The notes beneath the pieces were generated by a model. That model was not told the DNA's origin. It saw only the letters and a list, made by a program, of their open reading frames with translations, and ran no database searches. From an uncultured Lachnospiraceae bacterium (GTDB lineage Bacteria; Bacillota; Clostridia; Lachnospirales; Lachnospiraceae): a stretch of 34,054 bases of DNA. The DNA is taken from the NCBI GenBank assembly GCA_947626395.1, contig CANQRU010000039.1, positions 1 to 34,054 of the forward strand. Direction: 5' to 3'. Shown one piece after another: positions 1 to 6,833 of this stretch (positions within the stretch are counted from its first letter, which is position 1; the number at the start of each line of letters is the position of its first letter). A program made the position numbers and the translations under genes.

Positions 1-10
1 TCTTTTTCAT
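1..10 (-). CDS. Possible 5' end of a sugar ABC transporter solute-binding protein (partial)
   Basis: Only the first three codons would lie in the window: ATG followed by two lysine codons on the minus strand. An AAGGAAGG Shine-Dalgarno stretch lies about 10 bases before the ATG. The upstream same-strand genes are two LplB/LplC-type permeases that need a solute-binding lipoprotein partner, and M-K-K is a common start for such signal peptides. The identity is inferred from context alone. Confidence 0.3.
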
Positions 11-64
11 AATACGTTTTCCTTCCTTTTCATACATGATTTGTTGATGAAAGTTTATTTTATG

Positions 65-132
65 CCGCGCAGTCCTTTCGTGGCTCCGATCTCATCGGAA
101 CTTCGCGTTTTCAGGCCCGAAAGGCTGCGCGG
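65..132. repeat. Intergenic stem-loop between permease gene and downstream gene
   Basis: A 15-bp arm starting CCGCGCAG (65-80) pairs with 118-132, with one bulged T. The 37-base interior holds a second small hairpin (TCCGAT/ATCGGA). No strong T-run follows on the gene (minus) strand, so it is more like an mRNA-stabilising or attenuating structure between permease and binding-protein genes than a full terminator. The rest of 11-210 shows only the ribosome binding site of the next gene. Confidence 0.5.
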
Positions 133-210
133 GTGAAACTTTTTTCTGTCGGCTATATTCGTTCTGAACATCCGCTCTGCTGCCACATAGCTTTTTTCTG
201 CCGATATCGG

Positions 211-1116
211 TCATCCCTTGACCGCGCCGGCCATCATACCCTTCTCGAAATACTTCTGTACGAACGGGTAGATGATCAGCATCGGCGCAGCCGCCACGAT
301 GATCGACGAGAACTTGATCATCTCGGTCAGCTTATTTAACTCCGCGTAGCCGCCGGAGATCGTGCTCGCCTGTGCCGCGGAAGCGGAGCTCCGGATCAGG
401 ATGTTGCGAAGAACCAGCGGAAGCGGGGCCTTCTCCGGTCCGGTTAAGTAGATCAGGGCTGTAAACCAGTCGTTCCAATAGGCGACCATGCTGAACACCA
501 CCATAACCGCCATCATGGACATGCTGAGCGGAATGACCACCTGCAGGAAGATGCGGAACTTGGACGCTCCGTCGATCTCCGCCGCCTCGATCAGTTCCTT
601 CGGAATGCTGTTCTGAAAGAAGTTCCTCACGATGATCATGTTGCCGACCGCCACGCCGCCCGGCAGGAACAGCGCCCACATATTATTGATCAGGCCGGTC
701 TGCTTGACGATCAGGTAGGTAGGAACCAGGCCGCCGCCGAAGTACATCGTGAAGATGAAAAACAGGCTGAAAAACTTCCTCCCCGGCAGATCCGCAATAC
801 TGAGCGGATACGCCGTCAGGTACAGCATGGTCACGGAGAAGATCGTACCGATGACCGTGTACTTGATGCTGTTGATGTAACCGGTCAGGATGCTGGAATC
901 CGCGAACACCGCCTTATAGCCGTCCAGCGTGAAACCGCTGGGGAACAGGAAAGTCTTGCCGGCGTACACATCGTAGGGGTTCGATACGGAAGCGACCAGC
1001 ACGTAGAACAGCGGGTACGCCACCAGGAACAGGAATATGGCGCAGATCACGACCAGAACGATATCGCTGGTCCTCTCAGAGAAGCCGTGAAGTTCTCCAC
1101 TTTTCTTTTTAGCCAT
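211..1116 (-). CDS. Carbohydrate ABC transporter permease (LplC/YtcP-like, MalG type)
   Basis: Inner-membrane permease of a CUT1-family sugar importer, expected to pair with the permease just upstream and import an oligosaccharide with a binding protein and a shared ATPase. The 301-residue protein has about six hydrophobic segments and the cytoplasmic ATPase-docking EAA loop (EAAEIDGASKFRIF) in its second half. An in-frame GTG lies 9 bases earlier, but it falls inside the AGGAGG Shine-Dalgarno at 1125-1130. The ATG at 1114-1116 is therefore chosen, with 8 bases spacing. The gene starts 12 bases after the stop of the upstream permease, so the two are surely cotranscribed. The neighbouring alpha-fucosidase suggests a fucosylated substrate; that is inference. 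Confidence 0.93.
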   Translation of the reverse strand: MAKKKSGELHGFSERTSDIVLVVICAIFLFLVAYPLFYVLVASVSNPYDVYAGKTFLFPSGFTLDGYKAVFADSSILTGYINSIKYTVIGTIFSVTMLYLTAYPLSIADLPGRKFFSLFFIFTMYFGGGLVPTYLIVKQTGLINNMWALFLPGGVAVGNMIIVRNFFQNSIPKELIEAAEIDGASKFRIFLQVVIPLSMSMMAVMVVFSMVAYWNDWFTALIYLTGPEKAPLPLVLRNILIRSSASAAQASTISGGYAELNKLTEMIKFSSIIVAAAPMLIIYPFVQKYFEKGMMAGAVKG

Positions 1117-1128
1117 CTCTTCCACCTC

Positions 1129-2076
1129 CTATACGAAGCTGACGTCTTCAGAAAGCGTCTTCGTGATCTTATTGACAATAATCAGCAGGATGATATTGAT
1201 CACCGTGTTGAACAGGCCGATCGCCGTCGAGTAGCTGTACTGGGCGCGCTCGATACCTTGCTGGTACACGTACACCGCGATGGTATCGCTGGTGGCCTTG
1301 TTCAGATCCGTCTGCAGCAGGTAAACCTTCTCGAAGCCTACGTTCATCAGCCCGCCGGCCGCCATGATCAGCATCAGCACGATGGTGGGCATCAGCTCCG
1401 GGATGTCGATGTAAAGGATCCGCTGGAACATGCTGGCTCCGTCGATCTTCGCCGCCTCATAGTGGGAAGTATCGATGTTGGACAGCGTCGCCATATAGAC
1501 GATGATGCCCCAGCCTGCGTCCTGCCAAATGCCGGACGCGATGTAAATCGTACGGAAGGCGTTGGCCTGCGTCATGAAGTCAATGTTCGTTCCCGCGATC
1601 AGGTTGATCAGACCGCCGGAGGGACTTAAGAAGATCCGGATCATACCGCAGACGACCATGGTGGAAATGAAATGCGGCGCGTACAGGACGGTCTGGGTCA
1701 CTCTCTTAAACTTCTGGAACCGCAGCTGGTTGATCATCAGTGCCAGGATGATCGGGATCGGGAAGCTCCACAGGAGGCTGAACAGGCTTAAAAGCACCGT
1801 GTTCTTGATCATCCTCCAGAAGGTCGGGGCCTTGAAGAACCTCTGGAACCACTGGAACCCTACCCATTCGCTGCCCCAGTATCCTCTGGACGCCACGAAA
1901 TCGCGGAAAGCGATCTGGATACCGTACATGGGCTGATACTTGTAGATCAGCGTCAGCACGAAGGGGACAGCCAGCATCGCGTACAACTGCCAGTTCTCGA
2001 TGATGCGCTGCTTGAGCGGCTTGCCCGATTTGGGCTTCGCTGCGGCCACTGCTTTCGCGGCCTGTTTCTTGCTCAT
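1129..2076 (-). CDS. Carbohydrate ABC transporter permease (LplB-like, MalF type)
   Basis: First gene of the sugar transporter operon. The 315-residue membrane protein has a lysine/alanine-rich cytoplasmic N-terminus of about 25 residues, then about six hydrophobic segments. The EAA loop reads EAAKIDGASMFQRIL. It should form the heterodimeric channel with the permease encoded immediately downstream. An AGGAG-type ribosome binding site precedes the ATG at 2074-2076. A strong promoter lies about 220 bases upstream, with operator-like palindromes in the transcribed leader, so repression by the divergent LacI-type regulator is likely. No ATPase gene is visible; families of this type usually use a shared MsmK-like ATPase encoded elsewhere. 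Confidence 0.93.
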   Translation of the reverse strand: MSKKQAAKAVAAAKPKSGKPLKQRIIENWQLYAMLAVPFVLTLIYKYQPMYGIQIAFRDFVASRGYWGSEWVGFQWFQRFFKAPTFWRMIKNTVLLSLFSLLWSFPIPIILALMINQLRFQKFKRVTQTVLYAPHFISTMVVCGMIRIFLSPSGGLINLIAGTNIDFMTQANAFRTIYIASGIWQDAGWGIIVYMATLSNIDTSHYEAAKIDGASMFQRILYIDIPELMPTIVLMLIMAAGGLMNVGFEKVYLLQTDLNKATSDTIAVYVYQQGIERAQYSYSTAIGLFNTVINIILLIIVNKITKTLSEDVSFV

Positions 2077-2253
2077 ACGAACCTCTCCTTTCTGTCCGCC
2101 GGGAAGGCGCCTGCATGAAAATGAATTTCTCTTTTCGTATCAGTCCCGGCCCGCGGGCTGCGTTTCCCGAATTCGAAAGTCTTTCTGCGAAACGCCGGCC
2201 GTTCCTTTATGTAAGGATCGTTATCAGTAAAATGGTTCCGGCTCTGGTTTTCG

Positions 2254-2285
2254 TGAAATTGATTTCATATATTCGTGAAACGTTA
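2254..2285. promoter_or_regulatory. LacI-type operator candidates downstream of the permease promoter
   Basis: TGAAAT-TG-ATTTCA (2254-2267) is a perfect dyad. TGAAACGTTA (2276-2285) shares the GAAACGTT core with the palindrome beside the regulator promoter. Both lie just downstream of the predicted permease start site, where a bound repressor would block transcription. Binding by the adjacent LacI-family protein is inferred from position and similarity. Confidence 0.5.
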
Positions 2286-2304
2286 TTTTATTTTTGTTGT
2301 GTTT

Positions 2305-2333
2305 ACGATAACACTAACTGGCAGGATTGTCAA
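2305..2333 (-). promoter_or_regulatory. Promoter of the sugar permease operon
   Basis: On the minus strand TTGACA (2328-2333) is followed after exactly 17 bases by TATCGT (2305-2310), preceded by TGT, which gives an extended -10. Transcription would start near 2298 and give a leader of about 220 bases before the first permease. The rest of 2077-2567 holds the operators and the regulator promoter listed separately. Confidence 0.65.
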
Positions 2334-2451
2334 TATGGAATTTGATATTTTTGCCTCAGAAATCATTTTTTGGATATTTTCACTGTATTTTCGCTTATTT
2401 TTTGTGCATTATATCTAAGCAACATCCTCTTCGCACTGTCTTATGCTAAAC

Positions 2452-2472
2452 GAAACGTTTCATGAAATTTCA
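2452..2472. promoter_or_regulatory. Tandem operator palindromes upstream of the LacI-type regulator promoter
   Basis: GAAACGTTTC (2452-2461) and TGAAATTTCA (2463-2472) are perfect 10-bp palindromes. Their centres are 11 bp apart, one helical turn, and they end two bases before the -35 box of the regulator gene. The GAAACG half-site is typical of LacI-family operators. CcpA-type cre binding is an alternative, because cre sites have a similar core. Confidence 0.5.
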
Positions 2473-2474
2473 GC

Positions 2475-2503
2475 TTTACAAATATCAAAAAATATGCTAT
2501 ACT
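2475..2503 (+). promoter_or_regulatory. Promoter of the LacI-type regulator gene
   Basis: TTTACA (2475-2480), 17-base spacer, TATACT (2498-2503) with an upstream TG making an extended -10. It lies about 65 bases before the start codon and immediately downstream of the paired palindromes. Confidence 0.65.
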
Positions 2504-2567
2504 TACCGCATAGTTATCAAACAATAAGCTGCACGAACCGCATTTTGACGATAGAACGGAGAGCATT

Positions 2568-3566
2568 ATGATGAGAAAGATGAGCACAGCGCCAACCATG
2601 AAGGATGTAGCCCGCGAAGCCGGCGTGGCCCTCGGGACCGTATCAAAGGTGGTCAACGGCCTGCCCGTAGGCGAGAATTACCGGATCCGGGTGGAGGCCG
2701 CGATCGAGAAGCTGGATTATCAGGTGAACAGCTACGCCCAGGGGCTGAAATCCAGCCGCACCTATTCCATAGCCGTACTGCTCCCGAATACATTTAATCC
2801 GTTCTTCGCGGATCTGGCCCACCAGCTCAACCTGGCGCTGCAGAAGCGCAGATATAAGATGCTCCTCTGCTGCACGGCCTTCAACCCGACCGAGGAGCAG
2901 GAATACATTAATATGGTTCGGCAGAATAAGGTGGACGGCATCATCGGCCTGACCTACAATCCGGACCTGGTCGTGGAGCCGGACACGCCTTACGTGACCA
3001 TCGACCGCTATATGGGTCCCGGCATCCCCTGCGTTGCCAGCGATAATTACGCCGGCGGGCAGATGGCTGCCGAGAAGCTGGCCGATCTGGGCTGTAAGAA
3101 GGTGGCCTTCCTGCGGATCGGTTCCTCTCTTACCAACGAGCCCAATAAGCGCCGTTCCGGTTTCGAGAACGGCTGCCTGGCCAGACAGTTGAATTATGAG
3201 ATGAAGATATTGGACGACGGGGATCCGTTCGACGGTTTCATAGATTTCCTGAGAGAGCATTTCCATAACGGAAAGCTGGATTTCGACGGGCTGTTCTGCG
3301 TAACGGACAACCTTGCGTTCCAGATCATGAAGGTTCTGGAATCGATGGGGCTTAAGGTTCCGGAAGATGTACAGATCATCGGCTTCGACGGCGCGCGGAT
3401 GTTCGGCGACGGCCGCTACGTCTGCTCCACCATCGTCCAACCCACGGACGCCATCGCGGAGATGTGCGTGGAGCTGGTTCTGATGGATAACGCGGCGCTG
3501 CGGCCGCCGCTCGTCTGTCTTCCGGTCAGTTACGCCTATGGCGGAACAACGATGGAGCGTCCTTAA
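2568..3566 (+). CDS. LacI/GalR-family transcriptional regulator
   Basis: A 332-residue sugar-responsive repressor. The N-terminal helix-turn-helix starts near residue 10 (TMKDVAREAGVALGTVSKVV), followed by the hinge helix. From about residue 66 a periplasmic-binding-protein-like effector domain begins (SIAVLLPNTFNPFFADLAHQ). Length and order are standard for the family. The ATG at 2568 has a GGAG site 6-9 bases upstream; a second ATG follows directly, so the start could be one codon later. It is divergent from the sugar permeases and converges on the fucosidase gene with one base between stop codons. It probably controls both transcripts in response to a sugar released from the imported glycan; the effector is unknown. 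Confidence 0.93.
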   Translation: MMRKMSTAPTMKDVAREAGVALGTVSKVVNGLPVGENYRIRVEAAIEKLDYQVNSYAQGLKSSRTYSIAVLLPNTFNPFFADLAHQLNLALQKRRYKMLLCCTAFNPTEEQEYINMVRQNKVDGIIGLTYNPDLVVEPDTPYVTIDRYMGPGIPCVASDNYAGGQMAAEKLADLGCKKVAFLRIGSSLTNEPNKRRSGFENGCLARQLNYEMKILDDGDPFDGFIDFLREHFHNGKLDFDGLFCVTDNLAFQIMKVLESMGLKVPEDVQIIGFDGARMFGDGRYVCSTIVQPTDAIAEMCVELVLMDNAALRPPLVCLPVSYAYGGTTMERP

Positions 3567-3567
3567 A

Positions 3568-5037
3568 CTAGTCTATCTGAATCCTGAACACCACCGGCAT
3601 TTCGCCTGCGATCTTTCCGGTAGAAATTGTCAAGCCTTCCCCGCTGCGCTCCCAGCGGGGATTTTTGTCGTATCCTAACACCTCGACGGAGCGGATGATC
3701 CCGTGGAAATTCGGCGCGTGGGAGGCGTCCGCCTCTGCCAGGGAGCGGATGCAGACCGTATCCTTATCCTTCATATTCAGGCAGATGGCATAGAGATAGC
3801 CTCCGTTCACGGTGAACCGGATATCCTCCGAAGTATAGCCCTTGTCCTCCGAATCCGCGAACTGTCCCTCCACGATCTTCGTGGGTCCTTCCGCGGATTT
3901 TCTCCAGATCTTGGAACCGTAAATGGCCTCGCCGTTGACCTTCATCCATTTGCCGATCTCTTCCAGGATATGACGATCCTCGTCCGGGATCGTACCGTCC
4001 GCCTTCGGTCCGATATTCAGGAGCAGGCGGCCGTTCTTGCTGACGATGTCCACCAGGTCGCGGACGATCTGATGCGGCGTCTTGTAGACATTTCCTTCAG
4101 TGTAACCCCAGGAATTATTGGCGACCGAGGTGTCCGTCTGCCAGGCGTAAGGCTTGGCTTCGGCGAACTGGCCGCGCTCCACGTCGATGACGGCGGTGCC
4201 GAACGCGCAGGCGTCGTGCTTGTAGTTGACGACCACCTCTTCGCCCCACTCGTCCGCCCGGTTGTAATAGTAGGCGATGAATTTGCGCAGGTACGGCTTC
4301 ACGCTGCTGTGCTGGATCCACCAGTCGAAATAAATGATCTTCGGGCGGTACCGGTCCACCAATTCGCAGCAGCGGCAGAGCCAGTCATTTAAGAACTCCT
4401 CCGTCGGCGTCGGCTCGGAATACAGGTCGAAATGATCCGCCGGCTCCTTCATCGAAGGCCAGTAGAGGTCTCCGCGCTTTAATGGCTCTTTGATGTCGGA
4501 ATCAAAGTCTTTGCCGTGGCCCATGAAGAACCAGTGCTCGACGCGGTGCGAGGAAGCGCAGGGATACAGCCCCGCCTTGCGGCAGGCGTCGTGAATCTCG
4601 CCCAGGACATTGCGGTGCGGCCCCATTTTCGCGGCGTTCCAGTCGGAAATGGCGCTGTCGTACATCTGGAAGCCGTCGTGATGCTCGGCCACCGGCATCA
4701 CATACTGTGCCCCGGCCTCCTTGAAAAGACTGACCCATTCCTCCGCGTTGAAATTCTCCGCCTTGAACATGGGAATAAAATCCTTATAGCCGAAATCCTT
4801 GTGCGGGCCATAGGTCGCCACATGATGCTCGAATTCACGGGTGCCCTGGATGTACATGTTGCGGGAATACCACTCGCTGCCGAAAGCAGGCACCGAGTAA
4901 ATGCCCCAGTGGATGAAAATGCCGAATTTGGCCTTCTCATACCACTGCGGAACGTGATACTGCTGCAGGGACTCCCAGGTGTCCTTGTAGCGGCCGTTCG
5001 CGATGACCTCATTGATCGTTTTCAGATACTCCTGCAT
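3568..5037 (-). CDS. Alpha-L-fucosidase, glycoside hydrolase family GH29
   Basis: Retaining exo-glycosidase that removes terminal alpha-L-fucose. The 489-residue protein has no signal peptide, so it should act on imported oligosaccharides in the cytoplasm. GH29 landmarks are the N-terminal FGIFIHWG near residue 40, AEHHDGF near 110, and YFDWW with Asp238 as the likely nucleophile. Later comes the C-terminal block NGRLLLNIGPKADG of the TIM barrel, followed by a small beta domain. An ATG seven codons upstream has no ribosome binding site, whereas the ATG at 5035-5037 follows AAAGGAG by 6 bases. The upstream 5038-5203 region holds a GC-rich imperfect hairpin around 5090-5125 but no clear promoter. 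Fucosidase assignment is firm; the linkage preference is not readable. Confidence 0.95.
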   Translation of the reverse strand: MQEYLKTINEVIANGRYKDTWESLQQYHVPQWYEKAKFGIFIHWGIYSVPAFGSEWYSRNMYIQGTREFEHHVATYGPHKDFGYKDFIPMFKAENFNAEEWVSLFKEAGAQYVMPVAEHHDGFQMYDSAISDWNAAKMGPHRNVLGEIHDACRKAGLYPCASSHRVEHWFFMGHGKDFDSDIKEPLKRGDLYWPSMKEPADHFDLYSEPTPTEEFLNDWLCRCCELVDRYRPKIIYFDWWIQHSSVKPYLRKFIAYYYNRADEWGEEVVVNYKHDACAFGTAVIDVERGQFAEAKPYAWQTDTSVANNSWGYTEGNVYKTPHQIVRDLVDIVSKNGRLLLNIGPKADGTIPDEDRHILEEIGKWMKVNGEAIYGSKIWRKSAEGPTKIVEGQFADSEDKGYTSEDIRFTVNGGYLYAICLNMKDKDTVCIRSLAEADASHAPNFHGIIRSVEVLGYDKNPRWERSGEGLTISTGKIAGEMPVVFRIQID

Positions 5038-5203
5038 ATTTAGCTCCTTTCGCTGCATTGTTTGTTTGAAGTGTGGTATATATTTTCCGGTCCGCCTTCG
5101 GGGTAAGACAGGCGGCCGGTTTCTTCACTGTCGTGTTCTTTTCTACCGAGACTCATACTGCCGGGTCTTTCGCTGCCGGTTCCAACTGCTGTCACGAATC
5201 CAT

Positions 5204-5953
5204 CTATACAGCAGAAAATCCCTCCTCATCCACGCGCCACACCTGGTCCGCGTCCAGCGACTCCCGAAGGCATGTCCGCACATTCGCCATATCGCTGAAA
5301 TCCACGAACCGCGCGGCCTCCTCCGCGTCCACGCCTGTCCGGATCCGACGGCCGACGAGCCGCTGCCGCAGAAAATCCTCGTCCGCCTCCAGCCGGATAG
5401 TATAGTCCGCGTAAGCCTTCAGATTCTTCCATCCGGGACGGTCTAAGAGCAGATAATTTCCTTCCAGCAGGATCAGATCCCCCTCGACGCGGACCGCGTC
5501 CTCCCGCGGATTGTGGAGCAGGCGGTCATATTCCGGCCAGCCGCACGCTTCCCCGGCCGCCACACGACGGATCCGTTCGGCAAGGCGCTCCAGATCGAAA
5601 GTCTCCGGCGCGCCCTTCACCTTCACCATCGGGATCTCCTCGCCGCCGCGGACCGTGGTATGAGTCAGAAGATAATCCTGATAACGGTGGAATCCGTCCA
5701 TCCCGATCGCGGTGACCGGCGCGCAGCCTTCCGTCTTCTCCGATAACTCTTTCAGGAAGCCGGACAGCGTGCTCTTGCCCGCTCCCGGCGGGGCCGCCAA
5801 AAACGCCAGCACTCTCCCGCCCTTCCGCTCCCTCAGCCGGGTAAGCGTTCGGAGTAATGGCAGGAAAAGTCCGGAAATATTCTCCCCGCTGAACCAGACC
5901 CGGCTTTTGATTCCGTTGATCTCTGTCTCATACGTCACAGTCTTCATCGTCAT
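5204..5953 (-). CDS. P-loop nucleoside/nucleotide kinase-like protein (uridine kinase/PanK fold)
   Basis: A 249-residue P-loop kinase. Walker A is APPGAGKST at residues 54-62, followed by IGMDGFHRYQDYL, the substrate-lid segment typical of the uridine kinase/pantothenate kinase-like group (YggC and FrcK relatives). A conserved LILLEGNYLLLD strand follows near the middle, and a lid with several arginines (RQRLVGRRIRTG). The phosphate acceptor in this subfamily is not settled, so a substrate is not assigned. AGGAG precedes two possible starts, 5953 (4 bases spacing) and 5947 (10 bases); neither is ideal. It lies upstream of the fucosidase in the same direction, with a 166-base gap, so co-regulation is possible but unproven. 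Confidence 0.8.
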   Translation of the reverse strand: MTMKTVTYETEINGIKSRVWFSGENISGLFLPLLRTLTRLRERKGGRVLAFLAAPPGAGKSTLSGFLKELSEKTEGCAPVTAIGMDGFHRYQDYLLTHTTVRGGEEIPMVKVKGAPETFDLERLAERIRRVAAGEACGWPEYDRLLHNPREDAVRVEGDLILLEGNYLLLDRPGWKNLKAYADYTIRLEADEDFLRQRLVGRRIRTGVDAEEAARFVDFSDMANVRTCLRESLDADQVWRVDEEGFSAV

Positions 5954-5980
5954 TTTCTCCTGCCTATAGTATAGATAAAA

Positions 5981-6024
5981 TACGGCCGCCGCGCAAGAAC
6001 TTTCGTTTCCAAAGCGACGGCCTT
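5981..6024 (-). terminator. Intrinsic terminator downstream of sigK
   Basis: GGCCGCCGC (5984-5992) pairs with GCGACGGCC (6014-6022) with one mismatch around a 21-base loop. On the minus strand the stem is followed by GTATTTTATC. It lies 29 bases past the sigK stop. A T-run on the plus side (6023-6027) could make it bidirectional. Confidence 0.5.
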
Positions 6025-6052
6025 TTTCAGTTTCCTTCCGCAGATTGCCTCT

Positions 6053-6676
6053 TTAATCCTCCGCGAACTCATCCCGGATCTTCTCGATCGCCTTCTTCTC
6101 GATCCGACTCACGTAAGATCTGGATATGCCCATCTGCTGGGCGATCTCCCTCTGGGTATATTCCCTGCCGCCGAAAAGCCCGTAGCGCATCCGGAGGACC
6201 TTCTGCTCGTTGGGCTTTAGGCAGTGGCTGTACGCCTCGTAGAGCTCCTTTACATCCTGCTCCAGGATCATATCCTCCAGCGTGTCCCGGCTGTCCGTCT
6301 CGATCACATCCACCAGGCTGACCGTCTCCCCGTCCTTATCCACGCCGATCGGGTCGTAAAGGGATACCTCCCTGGAATATTTTTTATTCGACCGCAGCAG
6401 CATAAGGATCTCGTTCTCGGCGCAGCGGGCCGCGTATGTGGCCAGCCGCCCCCGTTCGGCGTTAAATGTGCTGACCGCCTTGATCAGTCCGATAGTTCCC
6501 ACCGACAGCAGATCCTCCGTATCATAGCCGGATCCCTGGTATTTCTTCACTACATGGGCCACCAGCCGCATATTATGTTCTATCAGCTTATCCCTGGCCT
6601 CCAGGTCGCCTTCCTCCAGGCGCTTCAGGCAGTCCCGCTCCTCGCGGGCAGACAAAGGTTTCTTATAAGTCTTCAA
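6053..6676 (-). CDS. sigK: RNA polymerase sporulation sigma factor SigK
   Basis: Late mother-cell sigma factor of sporulation. The 207-residue protein has sigma region 2 (LIEHNMRLVAHVVKKYQ, then DLLSVGTIGLIKAV and TYAARCAENEILM). Then comes the SigK hallmark VSLYDPIGVDKDGETVSL, and region 4 with the DNA-binding helix-turn-helix (TQREIAQQMGISRSYVSRIE). The gene is continuous, so there is no skin-type prophage interruption. The frame extends to a TTG at 6700, but that lies in a terminator hairpin without a ribosome binding site. The TTG at 6674-6676 gives the family-like start M-K-T-Y-K-K-P-L-S, with GGGTGG about 10 bases before. With this start there is no room for the inhibitory pro-sequence of Bacillus pro-SigK. 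A SigK/SigE-like -10 motif lies just upstream. Confidence 0.93.
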   Translation of the reverse strand: MKTYKKPLSAREERDCLKRLEEGDLEARDKLIEHNMRLVAHVVKKYQGSGYDTEDLLSVGTIGLIKAVSTFNAERGRLATYAARCAENEILMLLRSNKKYSREVSLYDPIGVDKDGETVSLVDVIETDSRDTLEDMILEQDVKELYEAYSHCLKPNEQKVLRMRYGLFGGREYTQREIAQQMGISRSYVSRIEKKAIEKIRDEFAED

Positions 6677-6679
6677 TAC

Positions 6680-6732
6680 AAAAAAGCCACCCGAAAGCAA
6701 AACTTAATGTAGTTTATGCTTCGGCGGCTTTT
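6680..6732 (-). terminator. Terminator hairpin of the suf operon, overlapping the sigK translation start
   Basis: On the minus strand the 5' arm (6732-6717, starting AAAAGCCGCCGAAGCA) pairs with the 3' arm (6699-6682) over about 15 Watson-Crick pairs plus a G-U, with one bulge. It is followed by a six-T run (6685-6680). It lies about 100 bases past the sufB stop. The 3' arm contains the GGGTGG that serves sigK. Confidence 0.7.
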
Positions 6733-6737
6733 CAAGT
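6710..6737 (-). promoter_or_regulatory. Candidate SigK-type promoter of sigK
   Basis: CATAAACTA (6718 down to 6710 on the minus strand) matches the mother-cell sigma -10 consensus CATANNNTA. Seventeen bases upstream lies an AC within GCAC, the minimal SigK -35 element. Transcription would begin near 6703, inside the loop of the overlapping hairpin. This fits the known positive autoregulation of sigK in Bacillus. The match is short, so confidence is moderate. Confidence 0.5.
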
Positions 6738-6833
6738 GCTTTTACACCCTCCGGCGCGGCTTATACTATTTTCAGCGCCGGCATGCTCACGATCAGATAC
6801 CGGCTCCGGCAGCCGTCGGGCTTTAACTGTCTC

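Noticed and set aside
5059-5203. Terminator or promoter between the kinase gene and the fucosidase
   Set aside because: A GC-rich hairpin near 5090-5125 has a T-run only on the strand without a gene, and TATATA near 5080 lacks a good -35 box; evidence is insufficient for either call.
6677-6700. sigK start at TTG 6700 with residues LSGGFFVL as a pro-sequence
   Set aside because: It lies within the terminator arm, has no ribosome binding site, and would be almost leaderless from the predicted promoter; only eight residues would be added, too short for a known pro-SigK leader.
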